This document shows positions 1 through 7,473 of a DNA stretch of 29,464 nt, one piece after another; position 1 is the stretch's first letter; each line of letters begins with the position of its first letter. The position numbers and the translations under genes are program-made. Source of the DNA: CAUPWF01 sp036656795. GTDB lineage: Bacteria > Bacillota > Clostridia > Lachnospirales > Lachnospiraceae. The notes under the pieces are model-generated. The model ran no database searches. It had not been told where the DNA came from and saw nothing but the letters and a program-made list of their open reading frames with translations. The stretch covers positions 1 through 29,464 of the forward strand of contig JAVXHR010000022.1 in the NCBI GenBank assembly GCA_036656795.1. Reading direction: 5' to 3'.

Positions 1-49
1 AATGTAGCAAGACTGATTTGTCAAGGTACTACACAAAAACTTCCTGACT

Positions 50-730
50 TTATTCCCAAAAATCTAATGGATTACATTCATATTGTAATTTCTTATGCGT
101 TTTCGGATGTATAAATTCTAAACGGTATGCACATAAAGCAATTGACTTTCGTTCTATCCCAGTTGATGCAATTCCATATTTCACATCGCCTTCTATAGGG
201 CACCCCATGCCCGCCATCTGTACCCGAATCTGATGATGTCTCCCCGTTTGCAATTCCACTTCTACTAGCGTAGCTCCATCTGCTACAGTCATTTCTCCTA
301 TATTCTTTTCTATAATACGATATTTTAAAACTGCTTTTTTTGCACCGGTCATATTAGACTCACAAATACAAGACATATTGGTTTTCCCATCTTTTATTAG
401 ATAATCTTCCAATGTATCTGTTTCTCGAAGTGGTCTTTTACTTAACAATGCTTTATAATATTTACCAAACTCCCCATGTTGCAACTGTCGATTTAATTCT
501 TTTGCTGCCCAAGGGCTCTTTGCAAATACCAAAATCCCCGAAACAGGTTGATCTAATCTATGAATAACCGCAATATAAGGTTCCTCCTTTTTTGTGCTGT
601 TTTGATAGATATGATTCTTTAAAAGGCTAACCATATCTGGGGTCCCCACTTTTTTGCTCTGGGTTGCAATTCCACTTGGCTTTATACATACCACAAGATA
701 ATCATCTTCATATAATATTTGTATATTCAT
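50..730 (-). CDS. RluA-family 23S rRNA/tRNA pseudouridine synthase
   Basis: Isomerises uridine to pseudouridine in structured RNA; the exact target (rRNA or tRNA) cannot be told from sequence. The 226-residue protein shows the family catalytic motif HRLDQPVSG near residue 58, with the catalytic Asp in HRLD, and the later RluA motif TGRHHQIRVQMA near 163, followed by a GD.KYG segment. It has no N-terminal S4 RNA-binding domain, so it resembles the short RluA/YlyB-like members. The ATG start is preceded by a clear AAGGAGA site on the minus strand. It is divergent from the cation exchanger and probably monocistronic; its stop is 49 bases from the window edge and no terminator is visible there. 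Family is certain; substrate is unknown. Confidence 0.9.
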   Translation of the reverse strand: MNIQILYEDDYLVVCIKPSGIATQSKKVGTPDMVSLLKNHIYQNSTKKEEPYIAVIHRLDQPVSGILVFAKSPWAAKELNRQLQHGEFGKYYKALLSKRPLRETDTLEDYLIKDGKTNMSCICESNMTGAKKAVLKYRIIEKNIGEMTVADGATLVEVELQTGRHHQIRVQMAGMGCPIEGDVKYGIASTGIERKSIALCAYRLEFIHPKTHKKLQYECNPLDFWE

Positions 731-747
731 CGTTCTCCTTTTTTTAC

Positions 748-776
748 TTGACTTTTTTTAGGAAGAAAGTTACACT
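748..776 (+). promoter_or_regulatory. sigma-A-type promoter of the riboswitch-exchanger transcript
   Basis: TTGACT and TACACT are separated by exactly 17 bases. The predicted transcription start, near 783, falls right at the first bases of the riboswitch aptamer, which supports the assignment. Confidence 0.75.
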
Positions 777-781
777 TGAAC

Positions 782-892
782 CTATAAAAGGGAGTAGCTT
801 CCATTGAATGTATTTCAGTGTGATACGAAATCGTCATCACGATTATTTAACCATAATCCGGTTCGTATTGTCAATTAGCGAGACTTTTATTG
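782..892 (+). ncRNA. yybP-ykoY (Mn2+) riboswitch aptamer
   Basis: The two conserved loops of the yybP-ykoY class are both visible: GGGAGTAGC at 790-798 and GCGAGAC at 878-884, about 80 bases apart. They flank helices that include GATACGAAATCGTCATC and a TTCGTATTG arm. P1 can form between CTATAAAAG (782-790) and CTTTTATTG (884-892). Known members bind Mn2+ and switch on Mn exporters. The 3' P1 strand is also the left arm of the following terminator, so ligand binding should prevent termination and switch the gene ON. Class assignment is by motif recognition, not by a covariance search. Confidence 0.85.
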
Positions 893-942
893 CTGCTAAG
901 TATAGCTTAGACTATTTAGCATTCGCAATAAAGTCTTTTTTT
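881..942 (+). terminator. riboswitch-controlled intrinsic terminator
   Basis: AGACTTTTATTGC (881-893) pairs with GCAATAAAGTCT (925-936) with one bulged T. An inner TGCTAA/TTAGCA stem continues the helix, and a run of seven T follows. The left arm overlaps the aptamer's P1 3' strand, giving mutually exclusive structures. Confidence 0.85.
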
Positions 943-998
943 ATTGCAAATATCCCCCATAGTTCACACTCTGTAAAGAGAAGAAAGAGAGGTTCATT

Positions 999-1973
999 AT
1001 GCTTGTATATCTCCTACTTATTTTAGGTTTTCTCCTATTAATAAAAGGTGCTGATTTCTTTGTAGACGGAAGTTCCAGCGTTGCAAAGATATTGCGAATT
1101 CCAACTATTATTATCGGACTCACTGTTGTAGCCTTTGGTACCAGTCTCCCTGAGGCATCCGTTAGTATTACCGCTTCCTTACTTGGGAAAAATGACCTTG
1201 CAGTCAGCAATGTCATTGGCTCTAACATCTTTAACTTATTATTCATACTGGGAGCTTGCGCATTTCTAGGTAATATTAAAGCCAAGTGGTCCATCTTAAA
1301 AAAAGAATTTCCATTTTCAATTATTATTACCATTGTGTTATTTGTATTACTTTCAGGATTGTCCTTTGCGCCTATGCTTGCCGGAGAAGGCACCTATACT
1401 TTAACACGTATTGGTGGAATTGTTCTTCTGACTTTATTTGTTATCTTTTTAGTCTCCACCGTACGGGATGCATTAAAGGCAAGAGCTGAGATTAAAGATG
1501 TGCCACCGGAGAATGATTATCAAACCTTGTCCCCTGTAAAAAGTGGCATATATATTCTCGTTGGTCTTGTAGGCATTGTATGGGGTGGTGACTTAGTTGT
1601 AAACAGCGCATCTGAGATTGCAACTCGCTTCGGACTTAGCCAAACCTTTATTGGACTGACCATCGTTGCCTTAGGCACTTCTCTTCCCGAACTTGTAACT
1701 TCCATTATTGCTGCGAAAAAGGGCGAGAACGATTTGGCCATTGGAAATGTAATTGGTTCAAATATATTTAATATCCTCCTCATCCTAGGAGTCTCTGCTA
1801 CCATTTCACCAATTACCGTATCTGTAACTGCTATCTACGATATCTTGTTCTTAATCTTCGCAAGTATATTAGGATATATCTGTACAATTAGCAAGCAACT
1901 GATTTCCAAAGTTGAAGGAACTATTTTCCTTGTGACATATACAGGATATTTCATCTATATTCTAATGCGATAG
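999..1973 (+). CDS. CaCA-family cation exchanger, likely Mn2+/Ca2+ export
   Basis: A cytoplasmic-membrane exchanger of 324 residues with about ten hydrophobic segments. It has the two inverted alpha-repeats of the Ca2+/cation antiporter family: GLTVVAFGTSLPE (residues 40-52) with NVIGSNIFN (71-79), and GLTIVALGTSLPE (219-231) with NVIGSNIFN (250-258). It resembles YrbG-type exchangers. The ATG is preceded by AAGAGAGG. It is the only gene behind the yybP-ykoY riboswitch, so expression is expected to rise with Mn2+; this suggests it exports Mn2+ as well as, or instead of, Ca2+ in exchange for Na+ or H+. The family is clear from sequence; the metal preference is inferred from regulation only. 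Confidence 0.93.
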   Translation: MLVYLLLILGFLLLIKGADFFVDGSSSVAKILRIPTIIIGLTVVAFGTSLPEASVSITASLLGKNDLAVSNVIGSNIFNLLFILGACAFLGNIKAKWSILKKEFPFSIIITIVLFVLLSGLSFAPMLAGEGTYTLTRIGGIVLLTLFVIFLVSTVRDALKARAEIKDVPPENDYQTLSPVKSGIYILVGLVGIVWGGDLVVNSASEIATRFGLSQTFIGLTIVALGTSLPELVTSIIAAKKGENDLAIGNVIGSNIFNILLILGVSATISPITVSVTAIYDILFLIFASILGYICTISKQLISKVEGTIFLVTYTGYFIYILMR

Positions 1974-1981
1974 TGATAATA

Positions 1982-2012
1982 TAATGGACCGGTCCTGATG
2001 GCCGGTCCATTA
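1982..2012. terminator. likely bidirectional terminator between exchanger and spoVG
   Basis: A perfect 11-bp stem, TAATGGACCGG / CCGGTCCATTA, with a 9-base loop lies between two convergent stop codons (1973 and 2028). T-tracts on either side are short (TTATT and TTATATT), so termination may be moderate. Confidence 0.65.
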
Positions 2013-2027
2013 TTCTCACTTCTGAAT

Positions 2028-2303
2028 TTATGACTCTTTGGTTTCCTCAAGCAAAGACTCTTCATATTTTTCCAGAATTGTACTTTGAATTCTCTCTCTT
2101 GTCTCTGAATTAATGGGATGTGCAATATCTCTGTACTCACCATCTAATGCTTTTTTACTTGGCATCGCAATAAAAAGTCCTTTTTCTCCTTCTATTACCT
2201 TGATATCATGTACTACAAATTCTTCATCAATTGTAATTGAAACAACCGCTTTTAATTTTCCCTCTTTTGCCACTTTTCGCACACGTACATCAGTAATTTG
2301 CAT
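2028..2303 (-). CDS. spoVG: SpoVG, RNA-binding regulator
   Basis: A 91-residue protein matching SpoVG from its first residues (MQITDVRVRKV) through FIAMPSKK and YRDIAHPIN, the family's most conserved segments; the usual length is 85-100. SpoVG is a small dimeric nucleic-acid-binding protein that affects asymmetric septation during sporulation in Bacillus and many genes in other Firmicutes. A GGAAGGGAG site precedes the ATG. It lies 36 bases after glgD on the same strand with no terminator between, so it is probably the last gene of a glgC-glgD-spoVG transcript ending at the hairpin around 2000. Confidence 0.95.
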   Translation of the reverse strand: MQITDVRVRKVAKEGKLKAVVSITIDEEFVVHDIKVIEGEKGLFIAMPSKKALDGEYRDIAHPINSETRERIQSTILEKYEESLLEETKES

Positions 2304-2339
2304 CTGCTTTCGCTCCCTTCCATCTTTCTGTTCGTCTTT

Positions 2340-3458
2340 TTACAATGCATATCTTTCGTTTTTTTCTACAACCACCTTCACCCCATTGGTTCCGACATGT
2401 CTGGTATTTGCTCTAATTGTATCACGACTCTCTACGATACAATTTTCAATATACGTATTATCTCCAAGATATACATCATTTAGAATAATCGAATTCTTAA
2501 TCACGCAATTATTTCCTACAAATACTTTTTTGAAAATAACGGAATTCTCTACGGTTCCATTAATAATACAACCACTTGCAACTAAACTATTCTTTACTAT
2601 CGCTCCGGGATTATACTTTGCAGGTGGCAAATCACTTACCTTTGAATAAATATCCGGATATTCTTTGAAGAAATAATTACGTACTTCCGGTTTTAAAAAA
2701 TCCATATTTGTCTGGTAATATGCATCTACTGTAGATATATTGTTCCAGTAATCTTTAATCTTATACCCGTACATCTTCTTCAGATTCTTATAACGGATCA
2801 AGATATCTGTCACCAAATCATGCCTTTCTTCCTCCGCACAATGTTCAATCAAATCAATTAATTGTCTTCTTCTAATTACATAAATTCCGGTTGAGATTGT
2901 GTTGGATTTTGTGACCATTGGTTTTTCTTCAAACTCTTCAATTCGCATAGTAGCATCTAATTTCAATGTCCCAAATCTACTTGGTTCTTCATTTACATCA
3001 ATGTCTTTACATACAACCGTAACATCTGCTTTTTTAGCAATATGATACTCTAAAACTTTATTATAATCTAATTTATACACTGCATCACCAGATGTAATAA
3101 TCACATATGGTTCATGACATTTCTTTAGGAAATCAAGATTTTGATAAATTGCATCTGCTGTTCCACGATACCAATACCCATTATCCGCTGTAATCGTTGG
3201 AGTAAACACATATAGGCCACCCTGTTTTCTACCAAAGTCCCACCATTTTGATGAATTCAAATGTTCATTTAACGATCTTGCATTATATTGTGTTAATACA
3301 GCAACTTTCTGAACATGTGAATTTGACATATTACTAAGGGCAAAATCAATCCCTCGATAACTACCCGCAATTGGCATCGCCGCTACCGCTCGTTTTTGAG
3401 TAAGTTCACGCATCTTGTTGCTATTTCCACCTGCTAAAATAAGTCCTACTGCTCTCAT
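2340..3458 (-). CDS. glgD: GlgD, regulatory subunit of ADP-glucose pyrophosphorylase
   Basis: A paralogue of GlgC that in Firmicutes joins GlgC in a heterotetramer making ADP-glucose for glycogen synthesis. The 372-residue protein has an N-terminal nucleotidyltransferase fold and a C-terminal left-handed beta-helix (repeats such as GNNCVIKNSIILNDVYLGDN). Active-site positions have drifted from the neighbouring GlgC: the glycine-rich loop reads AGGNSNKMRELT instead of AGGQGSRLGVLT, losing the key Arg, and SGDAVYKLDY replaces SGDHIYKMDY. This fits a weakly active or regulatory role. The ATG overlaps the glgC stop (ATGA), indicating translational coupling and equal dosage. Confidence 0.93.
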   Translation of the reverse strand: MRAVGLILAGGNSNKMRELTQKRAVAAMPIAGSYRGIDFALSNMSNSHVQKVAVLTQYNARSLNEHLNSSKWWDFGRKQGGLYVFTPTITADNGYWYRGTADAIYQNLDFLKKCHEPYVIITSGDAVYKLDYNKVLEYHIAKKADVTVVCKDIDVNEEPSRFGTLKLDATMRIEEFEEKPMVTKSNTISTGIYVIRRRQLIDLIEHCAEEERHDLVTDILIRYKNLKKMYGYKIKDYWNNISTVDAYYQTNMDFLKPEVRNYFFKEYPDIYSKVSDLPPAKYNPGAIVKNSLVASGCIINGTVENSVIFKKVFVGNNCVIKNSIILNDVYLGDNTYIENCIVESRDTIRANTRHVGTNGVKVVVEKNERYAL

Positions 3459-4729
3459 ACTCGTTCACCTACCTTTACCAACATCTCCCCACTTTCCAGT
3501 ACTCCATTGGGGTAATCTTCTTTAGAGGTAATGCCACTAATGGCTGTATTCTTTCCTATCTGAACATTCGATGGTATTTCAGAATTCTCTCCAATAGTAA
3601 CAAGTCCAAAAGAATATATATCCGGTCGAACCTTATTGGGTATACTACTTCCTATTCCCAATGTAACATTATTTCCTATTTTCACACTTTCTGCAATAAT
3701 GGACTTGTCCACAACACAATTATCACCTACTGTCACATCTTTCATGATAATGGAATCCCGAATAATCGTTCCTTTTCCTACATTCACCCCTGCACCTATG
3801 ACGGAATTATGAATTTCTCCATATATCTCTGCTCCATCACCTATGATGCTTTTTTCTATAATAGAATGCTCTGAAATATATTGTGGTGGAATAATATCAC
3901 TATTGGTATAAATCTTCCAAAATTCTTCATATAAATTAAATTCAGGAATAATATCAATTAGCTCCATATTGGCCTCCCAATAAGAACTTAACGTTCCAAC
4001 ATCTTTCCAATATCCATTATACTCATATGCAAATAAACGCTGATTATTTTCATGGCAATAAGGAATAATGTGTTTACCAAAATCACATGCCGGCTCTTCT
4101 GACATCTGCAACAATGCTTGTTTTAGTACTGGCCAACTAAATATGTAGATACCCATAGATGCTAAATTGCTACTTGGATTCTCCGGTTTTTCCTCAAACT
4201 CTGTGATTCGACTTTCCTCATCTGTAACTACAATTCCAAACCGGCTTGCTTCTTCTAATGGAACCGGCATTGCAGCAATGGTTACATCTGCATGATTTTC
4301 CTTATGAAAATCTAACATTACCTCGTAATCCATCTTATAGATATGGTCTCCCGATAAAATCAATACATAATCAGGATTAAAGGTCTCCATATAGTCCAAA
4401 TTCTGGTAGATTGCATTGGCCGTCCCTGTATACCACTCACTACAGTTGCTCTTTTCATACGGAGGCAAGACAGTAACACCACCAATATTACGATCTAAAT
4501 CCCATGGAATTCCAATTCCAATATGAGTGTTTAGACGTAATGGCTGGTATTGTGTTAATACTCCAACTGTATCAATCCCCGAATTAATACAATTGCTAAG
4601 AGGAAAGTCAATAATTCTATATTTCCCACCAAAAGCAACTGCCGGTTTTGCAACCTTTTCTGTTAGGACTCCAAGTCTGCTGCCTTGTCCACCAGCTAAT
4701 AGCATCGCTATCATCTCTTTTTTTATCAT
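3455..4729 (-). CDS. glgC: GlgC, glucose-1-phosphate adenylyltransferase
   Basis: Makes ADP-glucose from glucose-1-phosphate and ATP, the committed step of glycogen synthesis. Visible motifs are the ATP-binding loop AGGQGSRLGVLTEKVAKP near the N-terminus, WYTGTANAIYQN, the substrate-site SGDHIYKMDY and FEEKP. A C-terminal hexapeptide beta-helix carries the usual allosteric region. I chose the ATG at 4729 (424 residues), preceded by AGAAGGGGTGG, over a GTG six codons upstream at 4747 that would overlap that ribosome site. It is the first gene of glgC-glgD-spoVG, with an extended -10 promoter just upstream. The last four bases overlap glgD. Confidence 0.95.
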   Translation of the reverse strand: MIKKEMIAMLLAGGQGSRLGVLTEKVAKPAVAFGGKYRIIDFPLSNCINSGIDTVGVLTQYQPLRLNTHIGIGIPWDLDRNIGGVTVLPPYEKSNCSEWYTGTANAIYQNLDYMETFNPDYVLILSGDHIYKMDYEVMLDFHKENHADVTIAAMPVPLEEASRFGIVVTDEESRITEFEEKPENPSSNLASMGIYIFSWPVLKQALLQMSEEPACDFGKHIIPYCHENNQRLFAYEYNGYWKDVGTLSSYWEANMELIDIIPEFNLYEEFWKIYTNSDIIPPQYISEHSIIEKSIIGDGAEIYGEIHNSVIGAGVNVGKGTIIRDSIIMKDVTVGDNCVVDKSIIAESVKIGNNVTLGIGSSIPNKVRPDIYSFGLVTIGENSEIPSNVQIGKNTAISGITSKEDYPNGVLESGEMLVKVGERV

Positions 4730-4759
4730 GTCTCCACCCCTTCTCACTTTAGTGCCACT

Positions 4760-4788
4760 ATTATACCATACTTGCTATATTTAGTGAA
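4760..4788 (-). promoter_or_regulatory. promoter of glgC-glgD-spoVG
   Basis: On the minus strand, TTCACT (4783-4788) and TATAAT (4760-4765) are 17 bases apart, with an extended -10 TG one base upstream of TATAAT. The start site would lie about 25 bases before the glgC ATG. Confidence 0.65.
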
Positions 4789-4852
4789 CATACTTTACAA
4801 AAAAGTTACTTTTTTTGGCTTTTTTTTATGTAATTATCACAAAATAAATGGC

Positions 4853-4881
4853 TTGGCTTTTTTCGCATATATGTATATAAT
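4853..4881 (+). promoter_or_regulatory. promoter of murC
   Basis: TTGGCT and a perfect TATAAT are separated by 17 bases. The expected start near 4888 leaves about 60 bases of untranslated leader before the murC ATG. Confidence 0.7.
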
Positions 4882-4946
4882 ATAGAAAGTACTTGAAAAA
4901 TATGACAACTTTTTAAATAAAAACAGATTAAGATAGGAAGTGGACT

Positions 4947-6326
4947 ATGTATAACATAAATTTTAAACAACCAATTCATATTCATTTTATTGGTATCGGT
5001 GGTATCAGTATGAGCGGACTTGCAGAGATTTTATTAAAAGAAGGGTTTACCGTATCCGGTTCCGATAGAAAATCATCACCTTTAACAGAACACTTGACAG
5101 CAAAAGGAGCTCACGTTTTTTTAGAACAAAAATCCACTAATATAAATGCTTCCATTGATCTGGTTGTATACACTGCAGCCATTCATGATGATAACGAAGA
5201 ATATATGGAAGTAAAACGTCAAGAGATCCCACTGTTATCGCGTGCTGAACTTCTTGGACAATTGATGCTGAATTATAAGATGCCCATCGCTGTATCCGGT
5301 ACACATGGAAAAACTACCACTACTTCTATGATGTCTCATATATTATTAGCCGGTGAGCAAGATCCCACTATCTCCGTCGGTGGAATCTTAAAAGCAATTG
5401 GTGGTAATATTCGGGTTGGTAACTCTGATGTATTTATTACTGAAGCTTGTGAATATACAAATAGTTTTTTACACTTTTTCCCTAAGATTGGCGTTATCTT
5501 GAATGTGGAAGAAGATCACTTAGACTTTTTTAAAGATATTGATGATATCCGTAATTCATTTCATCGCTTTGCACAATTGATTCCTGCAGATGGAACTCTT
5601 ATTATCAATGGTGACATTCATAATTATCAAGAATTGCTACAAGACCTTGATTGTAAAATACTCACCTATGGCATGAATGCTTCTTCTGACTATAGTGCTA
5701 AGAACATTACCTATGACGCCCTTGGAAATGTTGCCTTTGACTTATCAAAACAAGGGACTTATCTAACCCATATCACCTTAGCGGTAACAGGCGAACACAA
5801 TGTTTCCAACGCCTTAGCTTCTATTGCCTTGGGTGAACTTCTCTCCATCTCTATGGATACAATTCAGACTGGACTTCTTTCTTTTACAGGAACGGACCGA
5901 CGGTTTGAATATAAAGGTGAAGTCAATGGTTGCACTGTAATTGATGATTACGCACACCATCCAACAGAAATTCGCGCCACCTTAACCGCAGCCAGTCATT
6001 ATCCACATCGTGAGATTTGGTGTATCTTTCAACCTCATACTTACACAAGGACAAAAGCTTTATTCTCTGATTTTGCAGATGCCTTATCTCTTGCCGATCA
6101 TGTGGTTTTAGCTGATATATATGCCGCAAGAGAAACGGATACTTTAGGTGTTTCTTCCAAAGCTTTATCCGACGCACTATGCAACCTTGGATGTGACTCA
6201 CATTATTTTTCTTCTTTTGATGCTATTGAAAAATTTGTACAAATGCAATGTGTTAATGGTGACTTGTTGATAACTATGGGCGCCGGAGATGTTGTAAACA
6301 TTGGAGTCTCTTTATTAAACCACTAG
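4947..6326 (+). CDS. murC: MurC, UDP-N-acetylmuramate-L-alanine ligase
   Basis: Adds L-alanine to UDP-MurNAc with ATP, the first peptide step of peptidoglycan precursor synthesis in the cytoplasm. The 459-residue length is typical. The N-terminal Rossmann domain begins with HFIGIGGISMSGLAEIL. The Mur-ligase ATP loop is GTHGKTTTTSMM near residues 118-129, followed by EACEYTNSFLHF. The C-terminal domain has DDYAHHPTEI, the MurC/Mpl signature. A GGAAGTGG site precedes the ATG. It is divergent from glgC with its own promoter; downstream genes have a separate promoter and no strong terminator lies between. Confidence 0.97.
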   Translation: MYNINFKQPIHIHFIGIGGISMSGLAEILLKEGFTVSGSDRKSSPLTEHLTAKGAHVFLEQKSTNINASIDLVVYTAAIHDDNEEYMEVKRQEIPLLSRAELLGQLMLNYKMPIAVSGTHGKTTTTSMMSHILLAGEQDPTISVGGILKAIGGNIRVGNSDVFITEACEYTNSFLHFFPKIGVILNVEEDHLDFFKDIDDIRNSFHRFAQLIPADGTLIINGDIHNYQELLQDLDCKILTYGMNASSDYSAKNITYDALGNVAFDLSKQGTYLTHITLAVTGEHNVSNALASIALGELLSISMDTIQTGLLSFTGTDRRFEYKGEVNGCTVIDDYAHHPTEIRATLTAASHYPHREIWCIFQPHTYTRTKALFSDFADALSLADHVVLADIYAARETDTLGVSSKALSDALCNLGCDSHYFSSFDAIEKFVQMQCVNGDLLITMGAGDVVNIGVSLLNH

Positions 6327-6358
6327 TTATCCCCCATATCCACAATATCTTATCCACA
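6327..6358 (+). promoter_or_regulatory. cluster of DnaA-box-like sites
   Basis: A perfect consensus box TTATCCACA occurs at 6350-6358. A one-mismatch copy, ATATCCACA, is at 6336-6344, and a weaker TTATCCCCC is at 6327-6335, all in the same orientation. The group lies just before the promoter of the DnaD/DnaC helicase-loader genes, so DnaA could regulate them. It is not accompanied by an AT-rich unwinding element or by dnaA/dnaN, so I do not call it the origin. Confidence 0.45.
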
Positions 6359-6407
6359 AAAAACCTTAAAATGGCGTTGAAAAGTGCTTTTGCACCTGTC
6401 CGTATAG

Positions 6408-6416
6408 TGCTATAAT
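6408..6416 (+). promoter_or_regulatory. extended -10 promoter of dnaD-dnaC-prs
   Basis: TGCTATAAT is a perfect extended -10. The -35 region at 17 bases reads TTTTGC, a weak match. The start site near 6423 is just ahead of the dnaD-like gene. Confidence 0.5.
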
Positions 6417-6463
6417 ACGAGTACGAATGAGAGAGATACGATATGAAGGGCAGGGAATTTTAC

Positions 6464-7462
6464 ATGAAAACAGTCACACTCCACAATCATTGTCAGCGAA
6501 ACAGTACTTTAATTGATAATGAATTTATTGATAAATACATGATTAAAGCAAATGGGGAATATGTAAAAGTATACCTCCTTTTGTTGCGTCATCTAAATGA
6601 CCCCAGTACATCTTTGTCAATCTCACAAATGGCTGATTGCCTTGAAAATACCGAAAAAGATATTTTACGTGCATTGAAACATTGGGTCGCAACGGGCTTA
6701 CTCACTATTGAATATGATGAATCTGGCAATATCAGCGCTTTAGGTATTGGAAATTCTGCACCAATTATACCTGCAAAACCGGTCCTAACCGTCGTTCCGG
6801 AACAAATTCCAACGGTTAAACAACTGAAAAGTCGCAAAGAATTAAAACAATTACTGTTTGTCGCAGAACAATATCTGGGTAAAACTTTATCCAAGACAGA
6901 TGTAGAGACCATTACATCTTTCTATGATGACTTGCAATTTTCAGCCGAATTAATTGAGTATCTTATTGAATACTGTGTGGAAAAAGGACATAAAAGTATG
7001 CACTATATTCAAACTGTAGCCTTGGCTTGGTCTGATGAACATATTACAACAGTAACCGACGCAAAAGTCAATTCCAGTGAACATAATAAAAGTTGTTACG
7101 CTATTATGAAAGCATTTGGCATTACTGGACGTGGTCCTGCAACTACTGAATTAGACTTTATGAATAAATGGAACGATGAATATGGTCTGACGTTAGATAT
7201 TATAATAGAATCTTGTAATCGTACCATTCAAAGTATCCATCAGCCAAGCTTTGAATATGCCGATTCAATCCTGAAAAATTGGATTGCACATAATGTCCAC
7301 CATATAACTGATATTAATCAGTTAGACCTTGATTATAAAAAAGAACGTGAACTAAAAAAGAAAACAGTACCAAAGATTCCGTCTAAAAATAAGTTTAATA
7401 ATTTTGAAGGAAGAACCTACGATATGGATGCACTTGAACAACAACTATTAAATACCAAATAA
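6464..7462 (+). CDS. DnaD/DnaB-type replication initiation protein
   Basis: Primosomal protein of the Firmicutes DnaD/DnaB family that helps load the replicative helicase at origins and stalled forks. The N-terminal ~100 residues contain a winged-helix-like region (VYLLLLRHLNDPSTSLSISQ). Two consecutive C-terminal DnaD-like helical domains follow. Each ends in the family YxxxIxxxW-type motif: YIQTVALAW in the first and YADSILKNW in the second. I chose the ATG at 6464 (332 residues), eight bases after AGGG; an in-frame ATG at 6443 would add MKGREFY. It is followed 11 bases later by a dnaC-like gene, its expected partner. Confidence 0.85.
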   Translation: MKTVTLHNHCQRNSTLIDNEFIDKYMIKANGEYVKVYLLLLRHLNDPSTSLSISQMADCLENTEKDILRALKHWVATGLLTIEYDESGNISALGIGNSAPIIPAKPVLTVVPEQIPTVKQLKSRKELKQLLFVAEQYLGKTLSKTDVETITSFYDDLQFSAELIEYLIEYCVEKGHKSMHYIQTVALAWSDEHITTVTDAKVNSSEHNKSCYAIMKAFGITGRGPATTELDFMNKWNDEYGLTLDIIIESCNRTIQSIHQPSFEYADSILKNWIAHNVHHITDINQLDLDYKKERELKKKTVPKIPSKNKFNNFEGRTYDMDALEQQLLNTK

Positions 7463-7473
7463 GGAGAACACTC

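Noticed and set aside
941..1393. Long minus-strand frame across the exchanger gene.
   Set aside because: Shadow frame of a clear CaCA coding sequence, with no ribosome site and low-complexity translation.
6376..6410. TTGAAA at 6377 as the -35 of the dnaD promoter.
   Set aside because: It is 28 bases from TATAAT; an extended -10 promoter is a better explanation.
6327..6416. Chromosomal replication origin, because of DnaA boxes.
   Set aside because: Only one perfect box; no dnaA, dnaN, recF or gyrase genes and no AT-rich unwinding block.
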